A DNA stretch of 64,000 nt from Pantoea alfalfae (GTDB taxonomy: Bacteria; Pseudomonadota; Gammaproteobacteria; Enterobacterales; Enterobacteriaceae): assembly GCF_019880205.1 (NCBI RefSeq), contig NZ_CP082292.1:992001-1056000 (forward strand). Reading direction: 5' to 3'. The number at the start of each line of letters is the position of its first letter. Position 1 is the first letter of the stretch. The position numbers and the translations under genes were made by a program. Positions 12,073 through 19,532 of the stretch are shown here, in pieces. Below the pieces are notes generated by a model, which was not told the origin of the DNA, searched no databases, and saw only the letters and a list, made by a program, of their open reading frames with translations.

Positions 12073-13640
12073 TACTTAGTGACCTGCGAGTAATACACCA
12101 TGTCAGGGTTGATGCCCTGCACATAGCCTTTCAGGTTGTCGCGCAGGGCAATCAGGTTCTTCGCCTGCATGCCAATCACGTAAGGAGAGCTCTTCATCAC
12201 GTCACGCTGCATCGCTTCATACAGCGCGATGCGCTTCTTAGGATCGCTCTCCGCCGTGGCCGCAATCACCTGCTTGTTCAGCTCAGGAATATGCCAGTCT
12301 GAACGGTAAGCGATGGTTTTGCTGCCATCTTCCGGGTTATATGCAAACGAGGCGGCATTGGTGTTCGGATCGAAGTAGTCGGAACCCCAGGCGTTCAGCG
12401 TCGCTTCATATTTATGCGCTTTCACGTTGGTAGAGACTTCGGAACTCAGGCCCGGCACCACTTCCACTTTCACGCCCGCTTTGGCGAAGCTGCCCTGCAG
12501 CGCCTGCGCGATATCCAGATAAGGCGGCTGGTTGCTGGTGGAGAGCTTGAAGGTGACGTTGTTCAGGCCCGCTTTCTTCAGAATCGCTTTGGCTTTTTCC
12601 GGATCGTAGCTGTATGGCGTGTCGTTGATTGCGCCCAGGAAGCCCTTAGGCAGGAAGCTCTGATGTACGTCGAACTGACCTTTCAGCAACTCATTAGCAA
12701 TACCTTTGTAGTCCCACAGGTAGCGTGCTGCTTCCCAGAAGGCCGGGTTCTTCATCGTCTCATTCGCGCCGATGTTGAACTGGATGTAGTAGAGTGACGC
12801 CATTGGAATCGCTTCCGTCTTCACGCCAGGTTTGCCGTTCAGGGCAGCAATCTGATCGGCACCCAGGTTACGGGCGATATCGGCATCACCCTGTTCCAGC
12901 AGCAGACGACGCGCAGCCGGTTCCGGGACGTTTTTTATCAGGATGTTCTTCATTTTTGGCGCGCCCGCCGGTGAGGTCGGGTTGGCGCTGAGCAGCACCA
13001 CCTGATGCATCACCACTTTACGGATCTGGTACGGACCGCTGCCCGCTGAGTGGGTTGCCAGCCAGGCGTTACCAAAATCGCCGTTCTTCGCGTTTGCCAT
13101 CGCGGTTTTTTCATCGACGATCGAAGAAACCGGTGCAGAGAGCAGGCTCAGCACGTAGGTCGGGCTGACGTTGGCGGTCCAGCTGATCTGCACGTGATTG
13201 TCGTCAATCTTCTTCAGGAAGCCATCAACGTTATCTTTGGTCCAGCCGAGCTGCGTCAGGATGAAAGAGGGATCGAGGTTCAGTTTCACCACGCGGCCCA
13301 GCGAGAAGATCACATCTTCCGGGCGCAGCGGGTTACCGGTGGAGAATTTCGCATCTTTGCGCAGTTCAAAGGTCAGGCTGCGGTTGTCGCTGCCGGGCTG
13401 CCATGAGGTCGCCAGTGTCGGTTTCAGGTCCACCGGATTCTGCGGGTCAGACTGTACCAGACGCTGATAGATGTTCGTAAAGGCCTGAACGCTGGTCAGT
13501 TCAAACCCTTTGGCCGGGTCGAAGCTGTCGGCGTCGTCGGTAGATTGAGCAATGACCAGCGTATCTTTTGGTGTTGCGGCCTGGGCTGTGAAGGCGGCAG
13601 CCAGCGTCAGCGCCAGCAGGGATGGAATTATAGTTTTCAT
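12072..13640 (-). CDS. ABC transporter periplasmic substrate-binding protein (SBP family 5)
   Basis: This is the 522-residue periplasmic receptor of the importer. A signal peptide (MKTIIPSLLALTLAAAFTAQA, cleavage expected after AQA) precedes the family-5 extracellular solute-binding fold seen in DppA, OppA and NikA. Typical motifs are LATSWQPGSDNRSLTFELRK, PLRPEDVIFSLGRV and LNAWGSDYFDPN near the C-terminal lobe. It is the first gene of the operon. The ligand is not evident: peptides, opines, nickel complexes and glycosides are all transported by relatives. No metal-binding cluster is seen. Confidence 0.9.
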   Translation of the reverse strand: MKTIIPSLLALTLAAAFTAQAATPKDTLVIAQSTDDADSFDPAKGFELTSVQAFTNIYQRLVQSDPQNPVDLKPTLATSWQPGSDNRSLTFELRKDAKFSTGNPLRPEDVIFSLGRVVKLNLDPSFILTQLGWTKDNVDGFLKKIDDNHVQISWTANVSPTYVLSLLSAPVSSIVDEKTAMANAKNGDFGNAWLATHSAGSGPYQIRKVVMHQVVLLSANPTSPAGAPKMKNILIKNVPEPAARRLLLEQGDADIARNLGADQIAALNGKPGVKTEAIPMASLYYIQFNIGANETMKNPAFWEAARYLWDYKGIANELLKGQFDVHQSFLPKGFLGAINDTPYSYDPEKAKAILKKAGLNNVTFKLSTSNQPPYLDIAQALQGSFAKAGVKVEVVPGLSSEVSTNVKAHKYEATLNAWGSDYFDPNTNAASFAYNPEDGSKTIAYRSDWHIPELNKQVIAATAESDPKKRIALYEAMQRDVMKSSPYVIGMQAKNLIALRDNLKGYVQGINPDMVYYSQVTK

Positions 13641-13727
13641 GAAATTTCCTTGCCTCTGAAAAGTTACGCGAGTTTACGAAAGGGCCGATGCGAAGAATAG
13701 TCGAATATGGGCTAATCATATGCCAAA

Positions 13728-13757
13728 AGGTTATAAGGGCTATCGGGAGGTTATAAG
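13728..13757. repeat. AGGTTATAAG direct repeat, 20-bp period, between the ABC operon and mgtA
   Basis: Two exact copies of AGGTTATAAG (13728-13737 and 13748-13757) are spaced 20 bp start to start, about two helical turns, upstream of the divergent ABC operon. They could be operator half-sites or alternative -10 elements (CTTATAACCT on the minus strand). No known regulator consensus is recognised. Confidence 0.5.
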
Positions 13758-13836
13758 AAGATCGCCACGCTGTTACCGAAGCGGCAACCTGAGCAGAAAC
13801 AAATCCTCAACGAAACCGTTATTCAATACGTTATTG

Positions 13837-13865
13837 CTTTACCGAAGCCGGCCTCTCTTTATAAT
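13837..13865 (+). promoter_or_regulatory. Probable mgtA promoter
   Basis: A perfect -10 hexamer TATAAT (13860-13865) is preceded at 17 bp by a poor -35 (CTTTAC), as expected for an activator-dependent promoter. A degenerate repeat CGTTA...CGTTA (13817-13833) lies upstream, but its 12-bp period and distance from the -10 do not fit a canonical PhoP box, so PhoP control is not established here. Confidence 0.55.
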
Positions 13866-13893
13866 GGCGGCAGATAACTTCAGGAGAATTCAG

Positions 13894-13935
13894 TTGGACA
13901 GTCACCCGAGATTACCCTTTATTCTGGCAAGCTGA
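13894..13935 (+). CDS. Putative mgtA leader peptide 1 (13 codons)
   Basis: A short ORF, MDSHPRLPFILAS with a TTG start, is preceded at 7 nt by AGGAG (13882-13886) and begins about 22 nt after the predicted transcription start. Its first residues and its prolines (Pro5, Pro8) recall the MgtL leader peptide of enteric mgtA, whose proline codons sense translation under low Mg2+. The last three sense codons form arm 1 of the downstream attenuator. No protein data are available, so function is inferred from position, ribosome binding site and RNA structure. Confidence 0.5.
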   Translation: MDSHPRLPFILAS

Positions 13936-14007
13936 ATTTCCTCTGCTGCTTGCCAACCGGCGAGCAGCGATCCCCGCTTTAATTAACGATCGCGCTCCTT
14001 ATTTTTA
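13925..14007 (+). promoter_or_regulatory. Putative trp-like transcription attenuator in the mgtA leader
   Basis: Four arms can pair in mutually exclusive ways: arm 1 TGGCAAGC (13925-13932) with arm 2 GCTTGCCA (13948-13955), a perfect 8 bp; arm 2 CTGCTTGCC (13946-13954) with arm 3 GGCGAGCAG (13959-13967), 9 bp with one G-U pair and a 4-nt loop; and arm 3 GAGCAGCGATC (13962-13972) with arm 4 GATCGCGCTC (13988-13997), 10 bp with a bulged A. The last hairpin is followed by CTTATTTTTA, which makes it terminator-like. A ribosome paused near Pro8 of leader peptide 1 would cover arm 1, favour 2:3 pairing and prevent termination. Confidence 0.6.
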
Positions 14008-14034
14008 ATCCTGTTATCACCAGGAGTGCGCGTT

Positions 14035-14082
14035 ATGCTGCTGTTTATATTGGCTCTTTTTCCTCCGCCCCGTCTGGCGTAG
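14035..14082 (+). CDS. Putative mgtA leader peptide 2 with a Pro-Pro-Pro motif (15 codons)
   Basis: A second short ORF, MLLFILALFPPPRLA, has a strong ribosome binding site (AGGAG at 14022-14026, 8 nt before the ATG). It is hydrophobic and carries three consecutive proline codons (CCT CCG CCC) near its end, a known ribosome-stalling signature that depends on EF-P and Pro-tRNA. In Salmonella, proline-rich leader ORFs (mgtL, mgtP) control Mg2+ transport genes; the similarity here is in design, not in sequence. Confidence 0.6.
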   Translation: MLLFILALFPPPRLA

Positions 14083-14120
14083 CCCAGGCTGCGCCCAATC
14101 GCTGATATCAGACTTTTAAA

Positions 14121-14263
14121 ACGCCGCGTATAAACGGCGTCAGGTAACCCTGCGCGCGTCATTATTTTTCACGCAGGCGGAATAACCTGACTGTTTCTGA
14201 AAGTCACTCCATTAAATAACCCGGCCACGCCAGGTTTTATCCATGCACGTTATTTTCCGTGCA
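14121..14263 (+). other. Further stem-loops in the mgtA 5' leader
   Basis: Beyond leader peptide 2 there are three more inverted repeats: ACGCCG/CGGCGT (14121-14140); a long two-part stem joining TCAGGT (14140-14145) to ACCTGA and CCTGCG to CGCAGG (within about 14148-14191); and TGCACG/CGTGCA (14244-14263), which lies 22 nt before the mgtA ribosome binding site. They indicate a structured leader and possible Mg2+-responsive or Rho-dependent control. None has an ideal T-tract. Confidence 0.5.
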
Positions 14264-14298
14264 GGACAACTATTGCTTTAAATCAGGGAGATGTCGAA

Positions 14299-17001
14299 AT
14301 GAGCGACATGAAACTGGAACAGGTTACGATCACTTCATCCGGCAACCGTAATGATAAAAAAAGTAAAAAAATGTTTGCTGTGGCGCAGCAGGCAGACCAG
14401 CACATTGATATGACGCTGGCGAACCTGCGCAGCCAGCGTCAGGGGCTGAGTCAGGATGAAGCGGCGAAACGACTGGCTTTGTATGGCCGTAATGAAGTGG
14501 CGCATGAGAAAGCGCCACCTGCGCTGATTCAGCTGCTGATGGCATTTAATAACCCGTTTATCTACGTATTACTGGTCCTGGCGCTGGTGAGCCTGTTTAC
14601 CGACTATATTCTGCCGCTGCGCGCCGGTCAGGAGACCGATCTCTCCGGCGTCATCATCATCTTCACCATGGTGATGCTGAGCGGGCTGCTGCGTTTCTGG
14701 CAGGAGTTTCGCACCAACCGTGCGGCGCAGGCTCTGAAGTCACTGGTGCGCAGCCAGGTCACCGTGCTGCGCCGTGAGCCGGGCAGCGAAACCGCGCAGC
14801 GCCAGGATGTGGATATGAGTGAACTGGCGCCAGGCGATATCATTCTGCTCAGCACTGGCGATCAGGTGCCTGCCGATGTCCGTCTGCTGAGTTCACGTAA
14901 TCTGTTTATCAGTGAAGCAGTACTGACCGGCGAGTCGCTGCCGGTTGAGAAACAGAGCTGCGATGCGGGTATCGATGCCGAAGGTCAGACCGCCCAGGAG
15001 CGGCTGGCATCACCGAATATCTGCCTGATGGGCACCAGCGTGGCCAGTGGCACAGCCAGCGCAGTCGTCGTCGCGACCGGTGGCGAAACCTGGTTTGGTT
15101 CACTGGCTTCATCGCTGACCGGAAGCCGTCCGCAGACCGCGTTTGACCGCGGGGTGAACAGCGTCAGCAAGCTGCTGATCCGCTTTATGCTGGTGATGGT
15201 CCCGGTGGTGCTGCTGATTAACGGCTTCACCAAAGGGGACTGGATGGATGCCACGCTGTTTGCTTTGGCGGTCGCGGTCGGGTTGACCCCGGAAATGCTG
15301 CCGATGATTGTCAGCGCCAACCTGGCTAAGGGCGCGATTGCGATGTCACGTCGCAAAGTGATCGTTAAAAAGCTCAACGCCATTCAGAACCTCGGCGCGA
15401 TGGATGTGCTCTGCACCGATAAAACCGGCACGCTGACCCAGGACACCATCCTGCTGGCGCATCATCTGGATGCGCGGGGCAACGAAGATGCACAGGTGCT
15501 GCTGCTGGCCTGGCTCAACAGCGGCAGCCAGAGTGGCGCGAAAAACCTGATGGATCGCGCCTTACTCTGCGCCGGCGACAAGGTCATTTCACAGTCTCAG
15601 CGCAGCCAGTTCCAGCTGATCGATGAGCTTCCGTTTGATTTTACCCGCCGTCGGGTGTCGGTGCTGGTGGAAGATCTGACTCAGCATCGTTCACAACTGA
15701 TCTGCAAAGGCGCAGTGGAAGAGATGCTGGCAGTGAGCATTGCTGTGCGGCAGGGCGACACGGTGGTCGCACTGGATGCGGCACAGCGTGCGGCGCTGCT
15801 GGCGCAGACTGAACACTATCATCAGCAGGGTTATCGCGTGCTGCTGGTGGCAACCCGTGATGGTGAGCTACACGCGCCGCTCAGCGACAGTGATGAGCGC
15901 GATCTGATTATCCAGGGAATGCTGACTTTCCGCGATCCACCTAAAGCCAGCGCGGGTAAGGCGATTAAAGCCCTGCGTGACAGCGGTGTGACGGTGAAAG
16001 TGCTGACCGGTGACAATCCGCTGGTGACGCTGCGGGTCTGTGCCGATGTCGGGCTGACCGATCCGGCGATGCTGACCGGCGATCAGATTGAGGCGATGAA
16101 CGATGATGAGCTGGCGCAGGAAGCTGAACGCTGCACCCTCTTTGCTCAGCTGACGCCGCTGCAGAAATCCCGTCTGGTGCGGCTGATGCAGCAGAACGGT
16201 CACACCGTCGGGTTCCTGGGCGATGGCATTAATGACGCACCTGCGCTGCGGGCGGCTGATACCGGGATTTCCGTGGACAGCGCGGCGGATGTGGCGAAAG
16301 CCTCATCGGACATCATCCTGCTGGAGAAGGATTTACAGGTGCTGAATGAGGGTGTACTCAAAGGACGCGAGACCTTTGGCAACATCATCAAGTATCTCAA
16401 CATGACCGCCAGCTCCAACTTCGGCAACGTTTTCTCGCTGCTGGTGGCCAGTGCCTTTATTCCGTTTCTGCCGATGCTGTCGATTCATCTGCTGATTCAG
16501 AACCTGATGTATGACGTTTCTCAGCTGGCGCTGCCGTGGGACAAGGTTGACCGCGAGTTTCTGAATAAGCCGCGTAAATGGGATGCCGGCAACATCAAGC
16601 GCTTCATGCTGTGGATGGGCCCGACGTCATCAATTTTTGACGTCACCACCTTTGCGCTGATGTGGTTCGTTTTCGGCGCTAACCATGCAGGCGTGCAGTC
16701 GCTGTTCCAGTCCGGCTGGTTTATCGAGGGGTTACTGTCACAGACGCTGGTGGTGCATATGCTGCGTACCCGGAAGATTCCGTTTATCCAGAGTCGCGCC
16801 ACCTTACCGGTGATGCTGACCACGCTGGTGGTGATGGCGCTGGGCATCCTGATCCCGTTCTCACCGCTGGGTGCGATGGTCGGACTGGTGCCACTGCCAT
16901 GGCAATATTTCCCGTGGCTGGTGCTGACGCTGTTCAGCTACTGCCTGGTGGCGCAGGGCATGAAGCGTTTCTACATCCGTCGGTTTGGTCAGTGGTTCTA
17001 G
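14299..17001 (+). CDS. mgtA: P-type Mg2+-importing ATPase MgtA
   Basis: MgtA is a type IIIB P-type ATPase of the inner membrane that imports Mg2+ under limitation. The 900-residue protein matches the family length. An N-terminal cytoplasmic region precedes the first membrane pair (about 82-130). The A-domain motif LTGES, the phosphorylated Asp374 in DKTGTLT, the nucleotide-binding motif KGAVEEM, and the hinge motifs TGDNPL and GDGINDAPALR are all present, followed by six C-terminal membrane segments. The start has GGGAG nearby and follows a leader of about 430 nt. Salmonella also has a close paralogue, MgtB; the family call is certain, the choice of name slightly less so. Confidence 0.96.
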   Translation: MSDMKLEQVTITSSGNRNDKKSKKMFAVAQQADQHIDMTLANLRSQRQGLSQDEAAKRLALYGRNEVAHEKAPPALIQLLMAFNNPFIYVLLVLALVSLFTDYILPLRAGQETDLSGVIIIFTMVMLSGLLRFWQEFRTNRAAQALKSLVRSQVTVLRREPGSETAQRQDVDMSELAPGDIILLSTGDQVPADVRLLSSRNLFISEAVLTGESLPVEKQSCDAGIDAEGQTAQERLASPNICLMGTSVASGTASAVVVATGGETWFGSLASSLTGSRPQTAFDRGVNSVSKLLIRFMLVMVPVVLLINGFTKGDWMDATLFALAVAVGLTPEMLPMIVSANLAKGAIAMSRRKVIVKKLNAIQNLGAMDVLCTDKTGTLTQDTILLAHHLDARGNEDAQVLLLAWLNSGSQSGAKNLMDRALLCAGDKVISQSQRSQFQLIDELPFDFTRRRVSVLVEDLTQHRSQLICKGAVEEMLAVSIAVRQGDTVVALDAAQRAALLAQTEHYHQQGYRVLLVATRDGELHAPLSDSDERDLIIQGMLTFRDPPKASAGKAIKALRDSGVTVKVLTGDNPLVTLRVCADVGLTDPAMLTGDQIEAMNDDELAQEAERCTLFAQLTPLQKSRLVRLMQQNGHTVGFLGDGINDAPALRAADTGISVDSAADVAKASSDIILLEKDLQVLNEGVLKGRETFGNIIKYLNMTASSNFGNVFSLLVASAFIPFLPMLSIHLLIQNLMYDVSQLALPWDKVDREFLNKPRKWDAGNIKRFMLWMGPTSSIFDVTTFALMWFVFGANHAGVQSLFQSGWFIEGLLSQTLVVHMLRTRKIPFIQSRATLPVMLTTLVVMALGILIPFSPLGAMVGLVPLPWQYFPWLVLTLFSYCLVAQGMKRFYIRRFGQWF

Positions 17002-17011
17002 GGAGGCGAAG

Positions 17012-17098
17012 ATGAAAAAAGGCAGGCTCGATACGGTTTTTTTCGGCGTGATGATCATCGGCTTAACTCTGATTGCGCTGACGGTCATCGTGCGGTGA
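17012..17098 (+). CDS. Putative small membrane peptide downstream of mgtA (28 aa)
   Basis: A 28-codon ORF begins 10 nt after the mgtA stop with a near-perfect ribosome binding site, GGGAGGCG. It encodes MKKGRLDTVFFGVMIIGLTL followed by IALTVIVR: a basic N-terminus, one membrane helix of about 20 residues and a terminal Arg. An intrinsic terminator follows 28 nt later, so it is co-transcribed with mgtA. Small single-helix peptides such as MgtR and MgtS modulate Mg2+ transporters in enterics. This one is not recognisably homologous to either; a role in MgtA stability is inferred from position only. Confidence 0.65.
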   Translation: MKKGRLDTVFFGVMIIGLTLIALTVIVR

Positions 17099-17126
17099 TG
17101 GCGTTGTGATAGAGCGGTAATTGAGA

Positions 17127-17155
17127 GGCAGCGAGGCAACTCGCTGCCTTTTTTA
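17127..17155 (+). terminator. Intrinsic terminator of the mgtA operon
   Basis: GGCAGCGAG and CTCGCTGCC form a perfect 9-bp stem with a GCAA tetraloop, followed by six T residues. Confidence 0.95.
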
Positions 17156-17164
17156 TTGATGCAG

Positions 17165-18019
17165 TTACTCTTCGTCGCGCTCACGGCTGGCGCGCTGGCG
17201 CTCATAGTATTCATCTTCTGCTGTGATGATCTCATCCATCAGCGAATCCATATCCACCACGCGCTCCTCTTCCACAAACTTCCCGGTAAGCGGCGTTTCC
17301 GGGGTCAGTTTGCCATCTTCGTAAAGTTGCCAGATCTCTTTGCCATAGCGCGTCTTCAACAGCTGCGGAGCGAACTGACCGTAGTAAGAGGTGATGTTGT
17401 CCACGTCACGTTCGAACATCGACTCAGCATGATTGTTGGCTGCCGCATCGACCGCCTGTGGCAGGTCGATAATCACCGGCCCCTGATCGTCCAGCAGCAC
17501 GTTGAACTCGGATAAGTCACCATGGACGATACCGGCGCAGAGCATACGCACGATGTTGCGGATCATGGTGTGGAAGTCGGTAATCGCTTCCTCTTCGGAG
17601 AGCGTGACGTCGCTGAGGCGCGGCGCGACAGAGCCATTGGCATCGGTCACCAGCTCCATCAATAACACGCCGTCAATGCAGAGATAAGGCTGGGGCACGC
17701 GAACACCGGCATTAGCCAGGCGGAACAGGGCGTCCACTTCAGCAGTCTGCCAGGACTCCTCCTGCTGCTTACGGCCAAACTTCGTGCCTTTCTGCATGGC
17801 ACGGGCGTTACGGCTGTTGCGGGTTTTACGTCCTTCCTGATACTGCACCGCCTGCTTGAAGCTACGCTGGGTCGCTTCTTTATAAACTTTGGCGCACTGC
17901 ACCTTGCCGCCGCATAGCACGGTATAGACGTCTGCTTCTTTGCCGCTTTTCAGCCGCTGCAGGACATCGTCAATCAGGCCGTCATCGACCAGGGGCTGGA
18001 TTCTGTTTGGGATTTTCAT
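17165..18019 (-). CDS. RIO1-type serine/threonine protein kinase
   Basis: This 284-residue cytoplasmic protein is a bacterial RIO-family kinase (COG1718 type). The RIO P-loop equivalent is LKSGKEADVYTVL near residues 23-35, with the catalytic lysine in CAKVYKE. The catalytic loop is HGDLSEFNVLL (about 167-177), and the metal-binding Asp is in VIIDLPQAVD. Between these is a basic segment (KTRNSRNARAMQKGTKFGRKQ) typical of RIO1 proteins. The C-terminal 40 residues are acidic, with EDEYYERQRASRERDEE. Substrate and physiological role are unknown. It is transcribed alone, convergent with mgtA. Confidence 0.85.
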   Translation of the reverse strand: MKIPNRIQPLVDDGLIDDVLQRLKSGKEADVYTVLCGGKVQCAKVYKEATQRSFKQAVQYQEGRKTRNSRNARAMQKGTKFGRKQQEESWQTAEVDALFRLANAGVRVPQPYLCIDGVLLMELVTDANGSVAPRLSDVTLSEEEAITDFHTMIRNIVRMLCAGIVHGDLSEFNVLLDDQGPVIIDLPQAVDAAANNHAESMFERDVDNITSYYGQFAPQLLKTRYGKEIWQLYEDGKLTPETPLTGKFVEEERVVDMDSLMDEIITAEDEYYERQRASRERDEE

Positions 18020-18335
18020 GCGGCTTTATACCTTATTTCACCCGCTTTTCGTATCACTTTGCGATGATGGAAAACATTGGCAATGACTGAACAAAGTATC
18101 TGATTCTACCCTGGAAAGTGGCGTTGTGGGGATGAACCTTGATGCGTTGCGCTTTTGACCTTTGTTTTATCATAAACAACGGATTAGGCGGGAGAGCAGG
18201 GCGGTTTTATCTGCCAGAGATTCGCTTTTTCACGTCACAGGGCAGCATCATGTCAGCGAGATGTACCTGAATAGCGGGCGGATGCGGGTATAAAGGCCGA
18301 AATCCTGCTCAGAGAATTTCAGCCCGCCTGCGGGA
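18020..18335. other. Intergenic region between the RIO kinase and cold-shock-domain genes
   Basis: These 316 bases hold the upstream region of the RIO kinase gene and the 3' flank of the cold-shock-domain gene. A short CCCGC/GCGGG hairpin lies at about 18323-18334, next to the stop codon at 18336-18338. I see no ORF with a convincing ribosome binding site and no tRNA-like or repeat structure. Confidence 0.5.
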
Positions 18336-18824
18336 TTACTTCAGACCTTTAAGCACTTTAACCGTGCTTTCAATGTCGATCTCATCTTCGGAGAAGATCA
18401 GTGTCGTTCCCTGGAACGTGGTGACCGCCAGCTTTTTCAGCGAGCGCATCTCACTGGCGTTCGGGTCAGACTTTGGCCGGATATTATTCAGCAACAGGCC
18501 CACTGACAACACTGCGTTCTCTTTGTCGACACCGGCATCGACCGGCACTTCTTCGTTGTAGACCAGATAAGACTTAATCGAGGTGATCTTGAGCCGCTCG
18601 CCTGCGATATAGATGTATTTGCTGGTCGGCGCGACTTTCACCGCATAGGCGGATAAGCCTTTATTGTTGGTGGTGGGTTCAAATGTCACCGCCGCATCTT
18701 TCTTAATCAGATCAGGATTGGCGACTTTAATCACATGAAAATAGCGGTTATCACCGTTTTCATCTTTGATAAAGCCAAAACCTTTATCTTCAAACCAGGT
18801 TGTGATCGTTCCGTTCATCGCCAT
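18336..18824 (-). CDS. Cold-shock-domain protein with an uncharacterised C-terminal half
   Basis: The first 65 or so residues of this 162-residue protein form a cold-shock (OB) domain: GTITTWFEDKGFGFIKDENG contains the RNP1-type KGFGFI motif, and YFHVIKV stands in place of the usual RNP2 FVH motif. The rest is an unrecognised domain of mixed charged and hydrophobic character (YIYIAGERLKITSIKSYLVY ... LKGLK). Most CspA proteins are about 70 residues, so this is a two-domain variant. AGGC precedes the ATG at 18824; an ATG at 18818 is a possible alternative. Nucleic-acid binding is inferred from the domain. Confidence 0.75.
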   Translation of the reverse strand: MAMNGTITTWFEDKGFGFIKDENGDNRYFHVIKVANPDLIKKDAAVTFEPTTNNKGLSAYAVKVAPTSKYIYIAGERLKITSIKSYLVYNEEVPVDAGVDKENAVLSVGLLLNNIRPKSDPNASEMRSLKKLAVTTFQGTTLIFSEDEIDIESTVKVLKGLK

Positions 18825-18979
18825 TTTTGCCTGCTTAATCTACTCAGTTTTTTACAGCGCGCAGTGTAAAGCACAATGCCTGCGCAGACTATATAAGTCT
18901 GGATGATAATTTTCGACCGGGCAAGAGGATGTGTGGGGGGCCAGCGCTGAGGTGAAAGCGCTTTGGGACAGAGAGATTA

Positions 18980-19011
18980 ACCGGCGGACGGCGCAACGCT
19001 CGCCTGCCGGT
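18980..19011 (-). terminator. Hairpin after ymjA
   Basis: ACCGGC...GCCGGT with an extended GC-rich imperfect stem (ACGGCG/CGCTCG region) lies 10 nt past the ymjA stop. There is no clear T-tract, so termination strength is uncertain. Confidence 0.5.
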
Positions 19012-19020
19012 GAATGTTAG

Positions 19021-19266
19021 CTACTCGTTGCCCCAGCGGTTCAGGAACTCGGCGATATCATCAATACGCTGCTCATCGATACCCGCTTCGCGCGCCATAT
19101 CCTGCTGCGACTCTTCACTGATCTCTTCGTTATTCATCAGACGGGTGATCAGCAGCTGGAAGTAATGCGCCAGTGGCGTACGTTCAGCTTCGCTTACCGG
19201 CTTAGCGGACTCCGTCGCATACTCATCTGCGACATCATAGTATTTGAGAGAGATTTCGTTATTCAT
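19021..19266 (-). CDS. ymjA: DUF2543 family protein YmjA
   Basis: This 81-residue acidic protein aligns along its whole length with E. coli YmjA (DUF2543), with conserved [32 protein letters not shown] and a C-terminal EFLNRWGNE. It is predicted all-helical and soluble. Function is unknown. AAGGTG upstream of the ATG is a weak ribosome binding site. In E. coli it sits elsewhere in the chromosome, so the ssrA-proximal position is specific to this lineage. Confidence 0.88.
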   Translation of the reverse strand: MNNEISLKYYDVADEYATESAKPVSEAERTPLAHYFQLLITRLMNNEEISEESQQDMAREAGIDEQRIDDIAEFLNRWGNE

Positions 19267-19453
19267 AAGGTGTCCGCAGAGTTGAGAGTAAGTAGCGACC
19301 GGATTCTGACCCGGTTTGTGGGGCTATTATTTCGTGTTTGGGTTGAGGCTGTAAAGGAGCTATTTTGGGGGAGTAAGACGAGGCTCTGGAGAGAAATTTT
19401 TGGCATTCAGGGTTGAGGATTTTTTAAAAGCGCCGCAAGCAAAATAACAGACA

Positions 19454-19487
19454 CAAAAAAGCCCGCAAGGCTTTCACCTTGCGGGCT
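19454..19487 (-). terminator. Intrinsic terminator of ssrA
   Basis: AGCCCGCAAGG and CCTTGCGGGCT form a perfect 11-bp stem followed on the minus strand by six T residues. It lies about 45 nt past the mature tmRNA 3' end. The 186 bases from ymjA to this point (19267-19453) contain no gene I can support. Confidence 0.95.
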
Positions 19488-19532
19488 CTCAGGACTTCGA
19501 TGATGGTTCTGGTAACCATCAACCAAGAATTT

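Noticed and set aside
13816..13833. Possible PhoP box upstream of mgtA (CGTTA repeated)
   Set aside because: The repeat period is 12 rather than 11 nt, the half-sites differ from GTTTA, and the distance to the -10 is too large.
13720..13935. 71-codon plus-strand ORF upstream of mgtA
   Set aside because: It spans the predicted mgtA promoter and has no Shine-Dalgarno sequence at its ATG. Only its last 13 codons, with their own TTG start and AGGAG, are considered as a leader peptide.
19165..19416. 83-codon ORF antisense to the ymjA start and running into the ssrA flank
   Set aside because: It overlaps ymjA on the opposite strand, lacks a ribosome binding site and has a composition typical of shadow frames.
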